Source of the DNA: Micromonospora sp. BL4
Lineage (GTDB): Bacteria > Actinomycetota > Actinomycetes > Mycobacteriales > Micromonosporaceae
Reading direction: 5' to 3'
Length of the DNA stretch: 33,910 nt
NCBI RefSeq assembly: GCF_003667505.1
Contig: NZ_RCVJ01000140.1
Coordinates: 1 to 33,910, forward strand
Both the position numbers and the translations under genes were made by a program. The notes under the pieces were generated by a model. It had not been told where the DNA came from, did no database searches, and saw only the letters and a list, made by a program, of their open reading frames with translations. Below, one piece after another: positions 1-8,847 of the stretch. Numbering within the stretch: the stretch's first letter is position 1; each line of letters opens with the position of its first letter.

Positions 1-195
1 GCGGGGCCGGTTGTCGCCCGCCAAGGGGCGCCGGGGTGGCGGCCTGGCAGCGGGCAGCGGGCACTGCGCGGGGCCGGTTGTCGCCCGCCAAGGGGCGCCG
101 GGGTGGCGGCCTGGCAGCGGGCAGCGGGCACTGCGCGGGGCCGGTTGTCGCCCGCCAAGGGGCGCCGGGGTGGCGGCCTGGCAGCGGGCAGCGGA
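1..195. repeat. 67-bp tandem repeat, about 2.9 copies (left end)
   Basis: Unit boundaries fall at 1, 68 and 135. The first two units are identical over 67 bp; the third matches for 60 bases (135-194) and then runs into unique sequence. Each unit contains a short GGGCAGC reiteration and a 6-bp hairpin (CCGCCA/TGGCGG on the minus strand). The array runs off the window edge, so the true copy number is unknown. No spacers vary between units. The open frames across it are by-products of high GC, not genes. Confidence 0.93.
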
Positions 196-206
196 CTGTG
201 GGTAGA

Positions 207-249
207 GAAAAGCCGACCGGAGACACCCTCGGGGTGTCTCCGGCCGGCT
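207..249 (-). terminator. Intrinsic terminator of the DUF7455 gene
   Basis: Arms 211-228 and 232-249 pair over 18 positions with one mismatch and a 3-nt loop. Read on the minus strand, the hairpin lies 16 bases past the stop codon of the DUF7455 gene and is followed directly by TTTT (210-207). This is a textbook Rho-independent signal, with the U-tract that many actinobacterial terminators lack. Confidence 0.9.
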
Positions 250-265
250 ATGTCGGGTTGCGGAT

Positions 266-499
266 TCAGTTCGCCATCAGATCGGCGCCACGCCAGCTGA
301 ACTCGGGGTCCGTCGCGAACCGGACGGTGATCTTCACGAGATCCTCCGCGTACTTGTTCGCGTGGTGCCCACAGAAAACCAACTCGCTCCCACCCGCCAG
401 AGTGATCCGGAGCTTGCCGGCAGCATTGCAGCGGTCGCACCGTTCATCGGCGGCTGGGGGTGCCACCGTCTCGGGCGGCGGCGTGAGGGTCGGGGTCAT
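266..499 (-). CDS. DUF7455 family small zinc-motif protein
   Basis: A 77-residue protein beginning MTPTLTPPPETV. I chose the ATG at 499-497 because a strong GAGGAGG ribosome site precedes it; a longer frame to 619 has no such site. A proline-rich N-terminus is followed by a CDRC pair and, about 20 residues later, CGHH, which together look like a Cys/His zinc site in a small beta-rich domain. Actinobacterial members of this family (DUF7455) are commonly encoded next to the principal sigma factor gene, as here, where it lies downstream of sigA on the same strand. The function is unknown. A role near transcription is only a guess from position. Confidence 0.85.
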   Translation of the reverse strand: MTPTLTPPPETVAPPAADERCDRCNAAGKLRITLAGGSELVFCGHHANKYAEDLVKITVRFATDPEFSWRGADLMAN

Positions 500-638
500 C
501 GCCTTCCTCCTCTGGTCGTCACCGATGAACAATCTCTTCGGTCGTTGCTCACCTATCGTGCAACACCCTTGCCAGGCCCTGCCTTCCCTGTGTGCCCGCG
601 GGGGACCGAGGTCACACATGGCTGGGACAGTGTGCCGT

Positions 639-713
639 GCACCCAGGGTGCCACGTCAACGATCACATTCGTGCATCCGGACGATCACCATCTGGTGTTG
701 CACACCAGGTGGT
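639..713. promoter_or_regulatory. Two adjacent palindromes between sigA and the DUF7455 gene
   Basis: The 245-bp gap 500-744 holds two dyads. At 687-713, CTGGTGT and ACACCAG flank GCA, and beyond one mismatch ACCA/TGGT extends the pairing to 11 bp. At 639-651 lies the 13-bp dyad GCACCC-T-GGGTGC. The first begins about 31 bases after the sigA stop codon and could end sigA transcription, but it has no T-tract. Either could instead be an operator for the DUF7455 promoter. A TTGACG -35-like hexamer lies at 659-654 (minus strand), without a convincing -10 partner. Confidence 0.4.
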
Positions 714-744
714 CAAAACGACACGTTCGGTTGACGAAACCCGC

Positions 745-2358
<1,614 letters not shown>

Positions 2359-2501
2359 GAATGACCTTCCGGAGGCGAAGAGCGGGCACGGCCGGGTCGT
2401 CCGGCACAGCGTGGGGCAACCGGGCCGGGCGATGTGGTTGAGGGACCTCCGTGTCCCGGGCCGGCCGGTGGTCGGCGGTCCGTGGCGCGGTGGCAGGGGT
2501 G

Positions 2502-2507
2502 AATTGT
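2502..2507 (-). promoter_or_regulatory. Candidate -10 element (TACAAT) for sigA
   Basis: In the 289-bp divergent gap 2359-2647, the minus strand carries TACAAT, five of six matches to the consensus, about 145 bases ahead of the sigA start. It stands out in an otherwise very GC-rich stretch. I cannot identify a clear -35 hexamer at the correct distance. The rest of the gap holds an AT-richer patch (2572-2592) that may contain the promoter of the opposing gene, but no convincing pair of hexamers. Confidence 0.4.
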
Positions 2508-2647
2508 AACGCCGTCTGCGGCGATCATCCTGCGCCGCACGGAGTACCTGCGGTGGGGACCGCCGATTCGGCGCAGATGTGGACTTTGTAAGGATGATAC
2601 TCGCGCCCGGCCCGGAACACCCCGGTCGTGCGGGAAGGGGACGTGGG

Positions 2648-3469
2648 ATGGACCGTTCGGTGCCGCCACCAGAGGATCTGTTGGCGATCGCGCTCGACGT
2701 TGCGCGGGACGCCGCGGCCACCGCGTACCGGATGCGCGCCGAGGGCGTCGCCGTGGCCGCGACCAAGAGTACGGTCACCGACGTGGTCACCGCAGCCGAC
2801 CGGGCGGTCGAGCGGCAGGTGCTCGACGCGCTGCACCGGATGCGGCCGGGCGACGCGGTGCTCGGCGAGGAGTACGGCACGGGGGCCACCGGGCCGGTCG
2901 GGCCGGGCGGGGTGCGCTGGATCGTCGACCCGATCGACGGCACCGTCAACTACCTCTACGGGCTGCCGTACAGCGCGGTGTCGCTCGCCGCCGAGGTGGA
3001 CGGCGTGGTGGTCGCCGGCGTGGTGCGCAACGTCAGCACCGGCGAGGAGTGGACCGCCACGGCCGGCGGGGGCGCCTGGCGTGACGGCGTCCGGTTGCGC
3101 TGTTCCGGCGAGACCGACCTGGGGCAGGCGCTGGTCGCCACCGGCTTCGGCTACGACGCCGGCCGGCGGGCGCACCAGGCCCGGGTGGTGGCCGGGCTGA
3201 TCGCGCACGTGCGGGACATCCGCCGGCTCGGCGCCGCCGCGTTGGACCTCTGCCTGGTGGCGGAGGGGCGCCTGGACGCGTACTTCGAGAAGGGCCTGGC
3301 CGCCTGGGACCTGGCGGCCGGTGGGCTGGTGGCCGCCGAGGCGGGTGTGCGGGTCACCGGCCTGGACGGTCGTCCGCCCGGCCCGGACCTGGTGCTCGCG
3401 GCCCCGCCGGCGCTCTTCGCGCCGCTGCACGACCGCCTGGCCGCCCTGGATGCCGCCGGCGGCCCCTGA
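2648..3469 (+). CDS. suhB: Inositol monophosphatase family protein (SuhB-like)
   Basis: A 273-residue, Mg-dependent, Li-sensitive-type phosphatase that removes phosphate from inositol 1-phosphate or related sugar phosphates in the cytoplasm. The ATG at 2648 follows GGGAAGGGG by seven bases. Family metal-site motifs are intact: GEE at 73-75, DPIDGT at 94-99 and WDLAAG at 220-225. Length is normal. In actinobacteria, free inositol feeds phosphatidylinositol and mycothiol synthesis. The gene opposite sigA in M. tuberculosis, Rv2701c (suhB), is its positional counterpart. Substrate cannot be fixed from sequence, and fructose-1,6-bisphosphatase or histidinol-phosphatase activity occurs in relatives. 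It converges on the LytR_C gene. Confidence 0.92.
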   Translation: MDRSVPPPEDLLAIALDVARDAAATAYRMRAEGVAVAATKSTVTDVVTAADRAVERQVLDALHRMRPGDAVLGEEYGTGATGPVGPGGVRWIVDPIDGTVNYLYGLPYSAVSLAAEVDGVVVAGVVRNVSTGEEWTATAGGGAWRDGVRLRCSGETDLGQALVATGFGYDAGRRAHQARVVAGLIAHVRDIRRLGAAALDLCLVAEGRLDAYFEKGLAAWDLAAGGLVAAEAGVRVTGLDGRPPGPDLVLAAPPALFAPLHDRLAALDAAGGP

Positions 3470-3476
3470 CCGGCGC

Positions 3477-3502
3477 GCCCGGCAGGCGGCCGCCTGCCGG
3501 GC
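3477..3502. terminator. Bidirectional hairpin between convergent genes
   Basis: A perfect 26-bp palindrome (13-bp arms, GCCCGGCAGGCGG and its complement) sits 8 bases after the phosphatase stop codon and about 53 bases from the stop codon of the opposing LytR_C gene. It is very GC-rich with no T-tract, like many actinobacterial terminators, and would work on both strands. Confidence 0.75.
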
Positions 3503-3555
3503 TGGTGGCCCCCCGGCGCGGTGCCGGAGGGGTCAGCGTCCGCCGACCTGCCCGG

Positions 3556-4089
3556 TCACTTCTTGGCGACCGGGGAGGGGCACGACTCCGGGGGCGCGAC
3601 CGGAGCGCCCAGGTCACCGAGGGACTGGTTCACCTCGGTCGTCGTGGCGAGCTGCTGGAAGCGGCTGCCCAGCACCACGTCCACCGTGTCGTCGGTGCGC
3701 TTCGGGTCGTAGCCCGGCTCGGCGTTGTTGAGGAAGTACGCCTGCAGCAGGTGCGCAGAGCCGACGCCCTTGGGGCCGTACCGCAGCACGGCCACCTCGG
3801 CGATCCCCTTGGGCGCGTTGCCGACCTTCTTGACCTGGAACTTGCGGTTGCGGAAGTCGTCCGCGACGCTGCCGGCCCGGCCGGGCTCGTCGGTCGCGTT
3901 CAAGACGTTGATCTTGACGTCCTTGGGTTCGTGCAGAGTGACGTCGGCCAGCGGCCAGCCATCCGGGCAACCCTCGGCCGTGCCCGCCTTGCCCTGGGTG
4001 TCCCGGACCAGCGCGGTGATCACGAAGGCCAGGGCCAGCACCCCGAGCATGCCGACGACGACGAGTGCTCGCACTCGCGCAAAACTCAT
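3556..4089 (-). CDS. LytR_C domain membrane protein (Cei/Rv2700-like)
   Basis: A 177-residue protein with a short cytoplasmic start (MSFARVRA), one membrane segment at about residues 8-29, and an exported part carrying a LytR C-terminal (LytR_C) domain, roughly residues 55-150, with the family signature VKINVLNATDEPGRAG. The ATG at 4089-4087 is preceded by GGGAG; the longer frame starting at 4140 lacks a site. The positional counterpart in M. tuberculosis is Rv2700 (cei, cell envelope integrity). LytR_C proteins lack the phosphotransferase domain of LytR-CpsA-Psr enzymes and probably act as envelope partners. The tail is proline-rich with a cysteine in PPESCPSP. The molecular activity is unknown. 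Confidence 0.85.
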   Translation of the reverse strand: MSFARVRALVVVGMLGVLALAFVITALVRDTQGKAGTAEGCPDGWPLADVTLHEPKDVKINVLNATDEPGRAGSVADDFRNRKFQVKKVGNAPKGIAEVAVLRYGPKGVGSAHLLQAYFLNNAEPGYDPKRTDDTVDVVLGSRFQQLATTTEVNQSLGDLGAPVAPPESCPSPVAKK

Positions 4090-4507
4090 CTGGGCGCTCC
4101 CGGACGTCAGGTGGGTGGCGGCGGCCGCCAACGATCGCACTGACCGGCGGCCGTCGAATACGCCGCTGAGGTTAACGGTTGTCCGGCCGTCGCGTGGAAA
4201 CAGTCCGACATGCCGGCGCGCCGACCGTGAACCGGGTACTACTACCCCTATCTTCGTGTCGCCTGAGTCACATTGGGAACAACTTCGGGTGCTGGGGCGT
4301 ACATCTCAGCCGCGAGGGCGGTATACATGCCTCGCCCAAAGGGGGGTAAGGTTCCGCGCTCGCAGGGGAGTCGCCCCAGCGGGCTCGACCCGTTCGGTCC
4401 CCCGGGTCGGGTGCCCGACACAAGTGGTGGCCGGCCAGCGGAACCGAAACAGCGTCGTCCGGCGTTACAACCGGAAGCGACAACATCGATATGGGAGAGT
4501 GAAACCG
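4090..4507. promoter_or_regulatory. Divergent regulatory gap between LytR_C and DUF4193 genes
   Basis: No gene is visible in these 418 bases. They are less GC-rich than their surroundings. Possible signals include a dyad GGGTA-N4-TACCC at 4234-4247, and a TATACAT -10-like element at 4322-4328 lying within a GCGAGG/CCTCGC inverted repeat (4312-4317/4330-4335). A TAAGGT hexamer lies at 4350-4355. A ribosome site GGGAGAG (4493-4499) precedes the DUF4193 start. None of the hexamers has a good -35 partner, so the assignments are tentative. An upstream extension of the DUF4193 frame crosses this gap but has no start signal and no recognisable protein character. Confidence 0.4.
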
Positions 4508-4804
4508 ATGGCCACCGACTACGACGCCCCGCGTCGCGACGAGGTCGACCTCGGCGAGGACAGCCTGGAAGAGCTCAAGGCACGGCGCGTCGACTCACAG
4601 TCGGGCGCGGTGGACGTCGACGAGGCCGAGGTGGCCGAGAGCTTTGAGCTGCCCGGCGCCGATCTGGCCGACGAGGAGCTCACGGTCAAGGTGCTACCGA
4701 TGCAGCAGGACGAGTTCCGGTGTGCTCGCTGCTTCCTGGTGCACCACCGCAGCCAGCTGGCGGTCGAGCGTAACGGCGAACTGATCTGCCGTGAGTGCGT
4801 CTGA
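4508..4804 (+). CDS. DUF4193 family protein (Rv2699c-like)
   Basis: A 98-residue acidic protein starting MATDYDAPRRDEVDL, with GGGAGAG eight bases upstream. The N-terminal two thirds is rich in Asp and Glu and likely flexible. The C-terminus ends in a compact CxxC...CxxC module (CARC near residue 72, CREC at 94-97) that would bind one zinc, as in a zinc ribbon. It matches the DUF4193 family, which is confined to actinobacteria and found beside sigA, dut and the LytR_C gene (M. tuberculosis Rv2699c). The function is unknown. An acidic arm plus zinc ribbon would suit binding to an RNA polymerase or ribosomal partner, but that is speculation. Confidence 0.9.
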   Translation: MATDYDAPRRDEVDLGEDSLEELKARRVDSQSGAVDVDEAEVAESFELPGADLADEELTVKVLPMQQDEFRCARCFLVHHRSQLAVERNGELICRECV

Positions 4805-4812
4805 CACTCACG

Positions 4813-4855
4813 ACACCAGCGGCGGCCTCCTGATCGGGGCCGCCGCTGCCGGTGT
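4813..4855 (+). terminator. Hairpin terminator after DUF4193
   Basis: An 11-bp GC-rich stem (4817-4827/4838-4848) with a 10-nt loop begins 12 bases after the stop codon. ACACC/GGTGT (4813-4817/4851-4855) offers an alternative outer pairing. There is no T-tract. Confidence 0.65.
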
Positions 4856-4924
4856 AGCCATGCGGCACCGGTGGGTACCTGCTTGACTCGTAGAGGTAGC
4901 CACAGCACCGGGAGGTCCGACCCC

Positions 4925-5722
4925 ATGAGCGATCGAGGTGACACCACCGGCACCGGCGCGGACGACCTCGGCGCCACCGTCGCGGCGTTGACCGCGGACG
5001 ACATCGAGCCGGCACGGCGCCGCCAACTGCTCACCCGGATGGTCGGGCAGGCCCGGGCCCGTGGCATCGGCGACCTGTTCAAGCCCCGCGCCGCCGTGCG
5101 CTGGATGGTCGACACCGTCGCCGAGATCGCCCCGCACGTACCGGTGCGGGACCTGGCCACCCTGCGCCGGCACTTCCCGGGGCTGGATGACAACGCCCTG
5201 GCCGAGCGGTTGATCCGCAACGCGGCCCGGACCACCGCCGGGATCGGCGCCGCCGGCGGGGGAGTCGCCGCCGTCGAGTGGACGGTCGCACCGACCCTGC
5301 TCTCCGCGCCGGTGCTGCTCGCCGCCGAGACGGTCGCCGTGGTGGCGGTGGAGCTGAAGCTGGTCGGCGAGCTGCACGAGGTGCACGGCGTGACGCTGCC
5401 GGCCGGTGGCAGCCAACGGGCGGTCGCCCTGGTGCACTCCTGGGCCACCCAGCGCGGGGTCAACCCGATGATGCCCGGCGTGGGGGTGGGCGCGGTGCTC
5501 GGCACCGCGGCCCGCAAGGAGCTGCGGGACACCCTGCTCCGGCGCTTCGGGCGCAACCTCACCACGCTCGGGCCGTTCCTCACCGGGGCGGCGGTGGCGA
5601 GCTTCCTCAACCGCCGGGCGACCCGGTCGATGGCCGACCAGCTCCAGGTGGACCTGCGCCGGCGCGGCATCGCCCGGCCGGCCCCGCCACCGGCCCTGCC
5701 CGGCCCGCCAACCGGCACCTGA
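4925..5722 (+). CDS. Unrecognised membrane-associated protein, Micromonosporaceae-type insertion
   Basis: I do not recognise a characterised family. The 265-residue product starts at the ATG preceded by GGAGG at nine bases (4911-4915). Residues 1-100 look helical and charged. Residues ~103-150 are Gly/Ala/Val-rich and hydrophobic, and could form a membrane hairpin or glycine-zipper-like insertion. Two further hydrophobic stretches lie near 181-197 and 209-228. The tail (~245-265) is proline-rich. The pattern loosely resembles EcsC-type proteins, but I see no decisive motif. It has no counterpart at this point of the M. tuberculosis cluster, where the DUF4193 and DUF3093 genes adjoin, so it is a lineage-specific addition. 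It converges on the DUF3093 gene. Confidence 0.75.
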   Translation: MSDRGDTTGTGADDLGATVAALTADDIEPARRRQLLTRMVGQARARGIGDLFKPRAAVRWMVDTVAEIAPHVPVRDLATLRRHFPGLDDNALAERLIRNAARTTAGIGAAGGGVAAVEWTVAPTLLSAPVLLAAETVAVVAVELKLVGELHEVHGVTLPAGGSQRAVALVHSWATQRGVNPMMPGVGVGAVLGTAARKELRDTLLRRFGRNLTTLGPFLTGAAVASFLNRRATRSMADQLQVDLRRRGIARPAPPPALPGPPTGT

Positions 5723-5756
5723 CCGGCACCTGACCCCGGGCGGGGCGGGGTGCCGG
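5723..5756. terminator. Bidirectional hairpin between convergent genes
   Basis: CCGGCACC (5723-5730) pairs with GGTGCCGG (5749-5756), with further C/G-run pairing inside. It fills the whole gap between the membrane-protein stop codon and the stop codon of the opposing DUF3093 gene, so it could end both transcripts. Confidence 0.65.
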
Positions 5757-5757
5757 G

Positions 5758-6273
5758 CTAGCTCGGCTGGTCGGCGTGCCGCCGGGCGTCGCGGGCGGCC
5801 AGCACGGCCTCGGCCAGTTCGACCGGATGGCGGGTGCTCACCACCCAGAACGGGGTCGGGTCGGCCGGATCGTCGAGCACCACCTGCACGGCCCCGCCGA
5901 TCCACGGCCGCTGCACCACGAAGGCGAGCGGGTCCGCGCCCACCCCGAGCACCTCACGGCGACCGGCCGCGTCCAGCGGCACCACGTCCGCCACGAAGCG
6001 CACCGGCAGCCGGGCGTCGTCCACCCGCAGCTCACCGTCGGCGACCGCGACCCGGATCCGGCCCAGCCACCACAGCCCGGCCGCGGTGACCGGCAGCAGC
6101 ACCGCGAACGGCAGCCAGGCGCGGACGCCGCCGGCACCCATCCAGATCTCGACGGCCAGCAGCGCGGCGGCCACCAGCCCGACCAGCCACAACCACCAGG
6201 ACAGGTCGAGCCGTTCGGTGTACGCCGTGCGGGCCGTGACCGGTGGCTGACCGGCGGACGGAGAGGGCGACAT
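5758..6273 (-). CDS. DUF3093 family membrane protein (Rv2698-like)
   Basis: A 171-residue protein starting MSPSPSAG at 6273-6271, with AGGAG five bases upstream. A GTG two codons earlier (6279) lies eight bases after a TACCCT -10-like hexamer (6292-6287), so a leaderless start there is also possible. Two membrane helices (about residues 25-43 and 47-66, both Trp/Leu/Val-rich) are followed by a ~100-residue cytoplasmic domain with [11 protein letters not shown] and [15 protein letters not shown]. The domain and its position opposite dut match DUF3093 (Rv2698 in M. tuberculosis). The topology resembles small PH-like membrane proteins. The function is unknown. Confidence 0.85.
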   Translation of the reverse strand: MSPSPSAGQPPVTARTAYTERLDLSWWLWLVGLVAAALLAVEIWMGAGGVRAWLPFAVLLPVTAAGLWWLGRIRVAVADGELRVDDARLPVRFVADVVPLDAAGRREVLGVGADPLAFVVQRPWIGGAVQVVLDDPADPTPFWVVSTRHPVELAEAVLAARDARRHADQPS

Positions 6274-6364
6274 GCTCACTCCTGCGAGGGTACGGCGCAC
6301 GACGGCCCGGGTAACCGGCAGGATGGCAGGGTCACCCCGATCAACTCGGACGGAAGAGAGACCT

Positions 6365-6901
6365 GTGACCGACGTCGTACCCGTGCCCGTACGGCTGCTC
6401 GATGCCGAGCTGCCGCTGCCCGCGTACGCCCATCCCGGCGACGCCGGGGCCGACCTGGTGGCGGCCGCGGACGTGGAGTTGCCTCCCGGCGGCCGGGCCC
6501 TGGTGCCCACCGGCGTGGCCATCGCGCTGCCGGAGGGGTACGTGGGCCTGGTCCATCCCCGCTCCGGCCTGGCGGCCAGGCTCGGCGTGACGGTGCTCAA
6601 CGCGCCCGGTACGGTCGACGCCGGCTACCGGGGTGAGATCCTGGTCAACCTGATCAACCATGATCGGGAGTCGCCGGCGAAGATCACCCGCGGCGACCGG
6701 ATCGCGCAACTCGTGGTCCAGCGGGTCGCGCGGGCGCGGTTCGAGCCGGTGGCCGAGCTGCCCGGGTCCCAGCGTGGGACCGGCGGGCACGGCTCCACCG
6801 GCGGGCACGCCGGGCTGGTGCCGTCGCCGGCCGGCCCGGACCGGGTCGAGCAGCGGCTGAACGAGCCGGGCCGCGGGCAGACGGAAGAGATGGCAGGGTG
6901 A
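6365..6901 (+). CDS. dut: dUTP diphosphatase (dUTPase)
   Basis: Hydrolyses dUTP to dUMP and pyrophosphate, keeping uracil out of DNA and supplying dUMP for thymidylate synthesis; it acts as a homotrimer in the cytosol. The GTG at 6365 follows GGAAGAGAG. All five trimeric-dUTPase motifs are present in the 178-residue product: I at 24-31 (PGDAGADL), II at 65-70 (PRSGLA), III at 82-90 with the catalytic Asp85 (GTVDAGYRG), IV at 109-115 (RGDRIAQ) and V at 137-148 ([12 protein letters not shown]). A C-terminal tail of about 30 residues beyond motif V is longer than in the ~154-residue mycobacterial enzyme. It heads a run with the DUF3710 gene 25 bases downstream. Confidence 0.96.
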   Translation: MTDVVPVPVRLLDAELPLPAYAHPGDAGADLVAAADVELPPGGRALVPTGVAIALPEGYVGLVHPRSGLAARLGVTVLNAPGTVDAGYRGEILVNLINHDRESPAKITRGDRIAQLVVQRVARARFEPVAELPGSQRGTGGHGSTGGHAGLVPSPAGPDRVEQRLNEPGRGQTEEMAG

Positions 6902-6926
6902 GTGTGAACAGCGGAGGGTGGGCGCA

Positions 6927-7598
6927 GTGATCTTCTCCCGTAAGCGGGCCGGTGCCGGGCGGCACACCCGTGACGAGCGGACCACCGAGGTCGGCGGTCA
7001 GAGCACCGAGGAGTCGACGCCGACGCTGGAGCGCGGCCCGTACGACATCACCGAGGTCAACGACGACGTGCAGCGGCTCGACCTGGGCAGCCTGCACATC
7101 CCGGCGGTCGCCGAGGTGGAGGTGCGGGTGCAGGCCGACCCGCAGGGCGTGATCCAGCAGGTGGTGCTGGTGCACGGGGAGAACGCCCTGCAGCTCGGTG
7201 TCTTCGCCGCCCCCCGGTCCGAGGGGATCTGGGACGAGGTGCGCGAGGAGATCCGCCAGTCGCTGCTCCGTGACGGCGCCGACGCCCAGGAGGTCGACGG
7301 CGAGTACGGCCCGGAGCTGCACGCCCAGGTGCGTACCCCGGACGGCCCGACCAACCTGCGGTTCGTCGGCGTCGACGGGCCGCGGTGGATGGTTCGCGGC
7401 GTCTTCCAGGGCCCGGTGGCCCTCGACCCGACCACCGCCGGTCCGCTGGCCGAGTGCCTGGACGGCCTGGTGGTCGACCGGGGGCAGGAGGCGAAGCCGG
7501 TTCGCGAGCCGCTGCCGCTGCGGCTGCCCAAGGAGATCGCCGACCAGGCCGGCGCCGAGGCCGGGGACGCGTCCGCCGCCGAACCGCGCCAGGTCTGA
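6927..7598 (+). CDS. DUF3710 family protein (Rv2696c-like)
   Basis: A 223-residue soluble protein. I start it at the GTG at 6927 (VIFSRKRAG), eight bases after GGAGGG; a GTG three codons earlier overlaps that ribosome site. A charged N-terminal tail is followed by a mixed alpha/beta domain with RGPYDI near residue 37, a long amphipathic helix EGIWDEVREEIRQSLL, and RFVGVDGPRWMVRGVFQG. These features match DUF3710, an actinobacterial family always near dut. The C-terminus is Ala-rich and disordered. It lies 25 bases after dut and is probably co-transcribed with it. The function is unknown. Confidence 0.88.
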   Translation: MIFSRKRAGAGRHTRDERTTEVGGQSTEESTPTLERGPYDITEVNDDVQRLDLGSLHIPAVAEVEVRVQADPQGVIQQVVLVHGENALQLGVFAAPRSEGIWDEVREEIRQSLLRDGADAQEVDGEYGPELHAQVRTPDGPTNLRFVGVDGPRWMVRGVFQGPVALDPTTAGPLAECLDGLVVDRGQEAKPVREPLPLRLPKEIADQAGAEAGDASAAEPRQV

Positions 7599-7614
7599 CC
7601 CACGCGCACCGGCC

Positions 7615-7661
7615 CGCCGGAACCGGCCCCGTCGGCGTACGCTGGCGGGACGGTTCCGGCG
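7615..7661 (+). terminator. Hairpin in the DUF3710-OB gene gap
   Basis: An exact 11-bp stem (CGCCGGAACCG at 7615-7625 with its complement at 7651-7661) encloses a 25-nt loop. It begins 16 bases after the DUF3710 stop codon, in a 125-bp gap that is otherwise unusual for this tightly packed run. It could attenuate or end the dut transcript ahead of the OB-fold gene. No T-tract is present. Confidence 0.5.
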
Positions 7662-7723
7662 TTGCCGGGGCCGGGCCAGTGCCGGCCGGGGCCGGCGCGC
7701 GTGGAGAGGGTGACGCGGAGGTC

Positions 7724-8104
7724 ATGACGACCGACGAGAGCCGGGTGTCGCTACGGCGCATCCTGCAACGGCTCACCGCCAGCGAGGCCGAGATCGACGC
7801 GCAGGAGCTGCGTCGGGAGAGCGCCGAGTGCGGCGGTGTCCCGGCCCAGCAGTGTTCCCGGGGCCAGGTGGTCTCGGTCGCCGGTCGGCTGCGCACCGTG
7901 GTCTACACGCCGCGGACCAACCTGCCCACCCTCGAGGCCGACCTGTACGACGGCAGCGACGTGGTCACCCTGGTCTGGCTGGGCCGGCGGCACATCGCCG
8001 GGATCGAGCCGGGGCGGCACCTGACCGCGCGCGGCCGGGTCGCGGTGCGCGACGACCGCAAGGTCATCTACAACCCCTACTACGAGCTGGACTCGCCGAA
8101 GTGA
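7724..8104 (+). CDS. OB-fold nucleic-acid-binding domain protein (Rv2694c-like)
   Basis: A 126-residue protein starting MTTDESRVSLRRIL; GGAG lies just upstream. A short N-terminal helix that includes the LTASEAEIDAQEL stretch is followed by an OB-fold beta barrel from about residue 40 to 124. Strand patterns include GQVVSVAGRLRTVVY, DVVTLVWLG, HLTARGRVAV and KVIYNPYYEL; the last is a hallmark of this actinobacterial family. Two cysteines (residues 36 and 44 region) flank the first strand. The fold resembles the RecG/DNA-replication OB group, so RNA or single-stranded DNA binding is likely but unproven. The DUF3159 gene follows after 25 bases. Confidence 0.85.
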   Translation: MTTDESRVSLRRILQRLTASEAEIDAQELRRESAECGGVPAQQCSRGQVVSVAGRLRTVVYTPRTNLPTLEADLYDGSDVVTLVWLGRRHIAGIEPGRHLTARGRVAVRDDRKVIYNPYYELDSPK

Positions 8105-8129
8105 CGGCGCTGCGGACGGAAGGCCGGCA

Positions 8130-8813
8130 ATGACGACGGGACAGCACCGGGCGGCACAGCCGGAGACCGGCCCTGAGGACGACGAGCGGCTGCCGACGAT
8201 CGCCGAGCAGATGGCCGACCAACTGGGCGGCTGGCGGGGGCTGGTCGAGTCGAGCATCCCGGTGGTGGTCTTCGTCGTCGCCAACATCATCGGCGAGCTG
8301 CGGCCCGCGGTGATCGCCTCGGTGGCCGTCGCGCTGCTGATCGCCGGGCTGCGGCTGGCCCAACGCCGGCCGATCCGGCACGCGGTCAACGGGCTGTTCG
8401 GCGTCGGCATCGGCGCGGCCATCGCCTGGCGTACCGGCGACGAGCGCGACTTCTACCTCCCCGGCATCCTCTACGGCATCGGCTACGGCATCGCCCTGCT
8501 GGTTTCGGCGGCCATCCGGCAGCCGCTGGTGGGCTGGATCTGGTCGGTGCTGGTGGCCAAGGGCCGCGCGGAATGGCGGGACGACCCGAAGCTGGTGCGC
8601 ACCTTCACCCAGCTGACGGTGCTCTGGGGCGTGGTCTGGCTGGCCAAGGTGGGCGTACAGGCCGGGCTCTACCTGGCCCACCAGGACACCGCGCTGGGCG
8701 TGGCCCGGCTGGCGCTGGGCTACCCGCCGTACGCGCTGCTGTTGCTGATCACGGTCTGGACGGTGCGCCGGGTCACCCGGGAGCCGCAACCGACCCCGCT
8801 GCCCGGCGCCTGA
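8130..8813 (+). CDS. DUF3159 family integral membrane protein (Rv2693c-like)
   Basis: A 227-residue protein with a ~35-residue hydrophilic N-terminus and about six membrane helices, starting near residues 44, 62, 90, 112, 165 and 200. The ATG at 8130 follows GGAAGG. The sequence GWRGLVESSIPVVVFV and the RQPLVGW motif typify DUF3159, found downstream of the OB-fold gene across actinobacteria (Rv2693c). Distant similarity to intracellular septation protein A-type membrane proteins has been noted for this fold class, but no activity is established. It ends the dut run and converges on the RCK gene pair. Confidence 0.88.
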   Translation: MTTGQHRAAQPETGPEDDERLPTIAEQMADQLGGWRGLVESSIPVVVFVVANIIGELRPAVIASVAVALLIAGLRLAQRRPIRHAVNGLFGVGIGAAIAWRTGDERDFYLPGILYGIGYGIALLVSAAIRQPLVGWIWSVLVAKGRAEWRDDPKLVRTFTQLTVLWGVVWLAKVGVQAGLYLAHQDTALGVARLALGYPPYALLLLITVWTVRRVTREPQPTPLPGA

Positions 8814-8829
8814 GCGCAGGCGCGCCGGG
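8802..8829. terminator. Hairpin overlapping the DUF3159 stop codon
   Basis: CCCGGCGC (8802-8809) pairs with GCGCCGGG (8822-8829), with an inner CTG/CAG pairing. It spans the stop codon and lies in the 34-bp gap to the convergent RCK gene, so it may serve both strands. Confidence 0.55.
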
Positions 8830-8847
8830 CCGGACAGCCGGCACGGG

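Noticed and set aside
1..195. CRISPR array
   Set aside because: The 67-bp units abut without variable spacers and no cas gene is present; this is a plain tandem repeat.
2359..2647. Small coding frame in the sigA/phosphatase gap (extensions of either gene)
   Set aside because: Upstream frame extensions have no ribosome sites, and conserved family starts fit GTG 2358 and ATG 2648.
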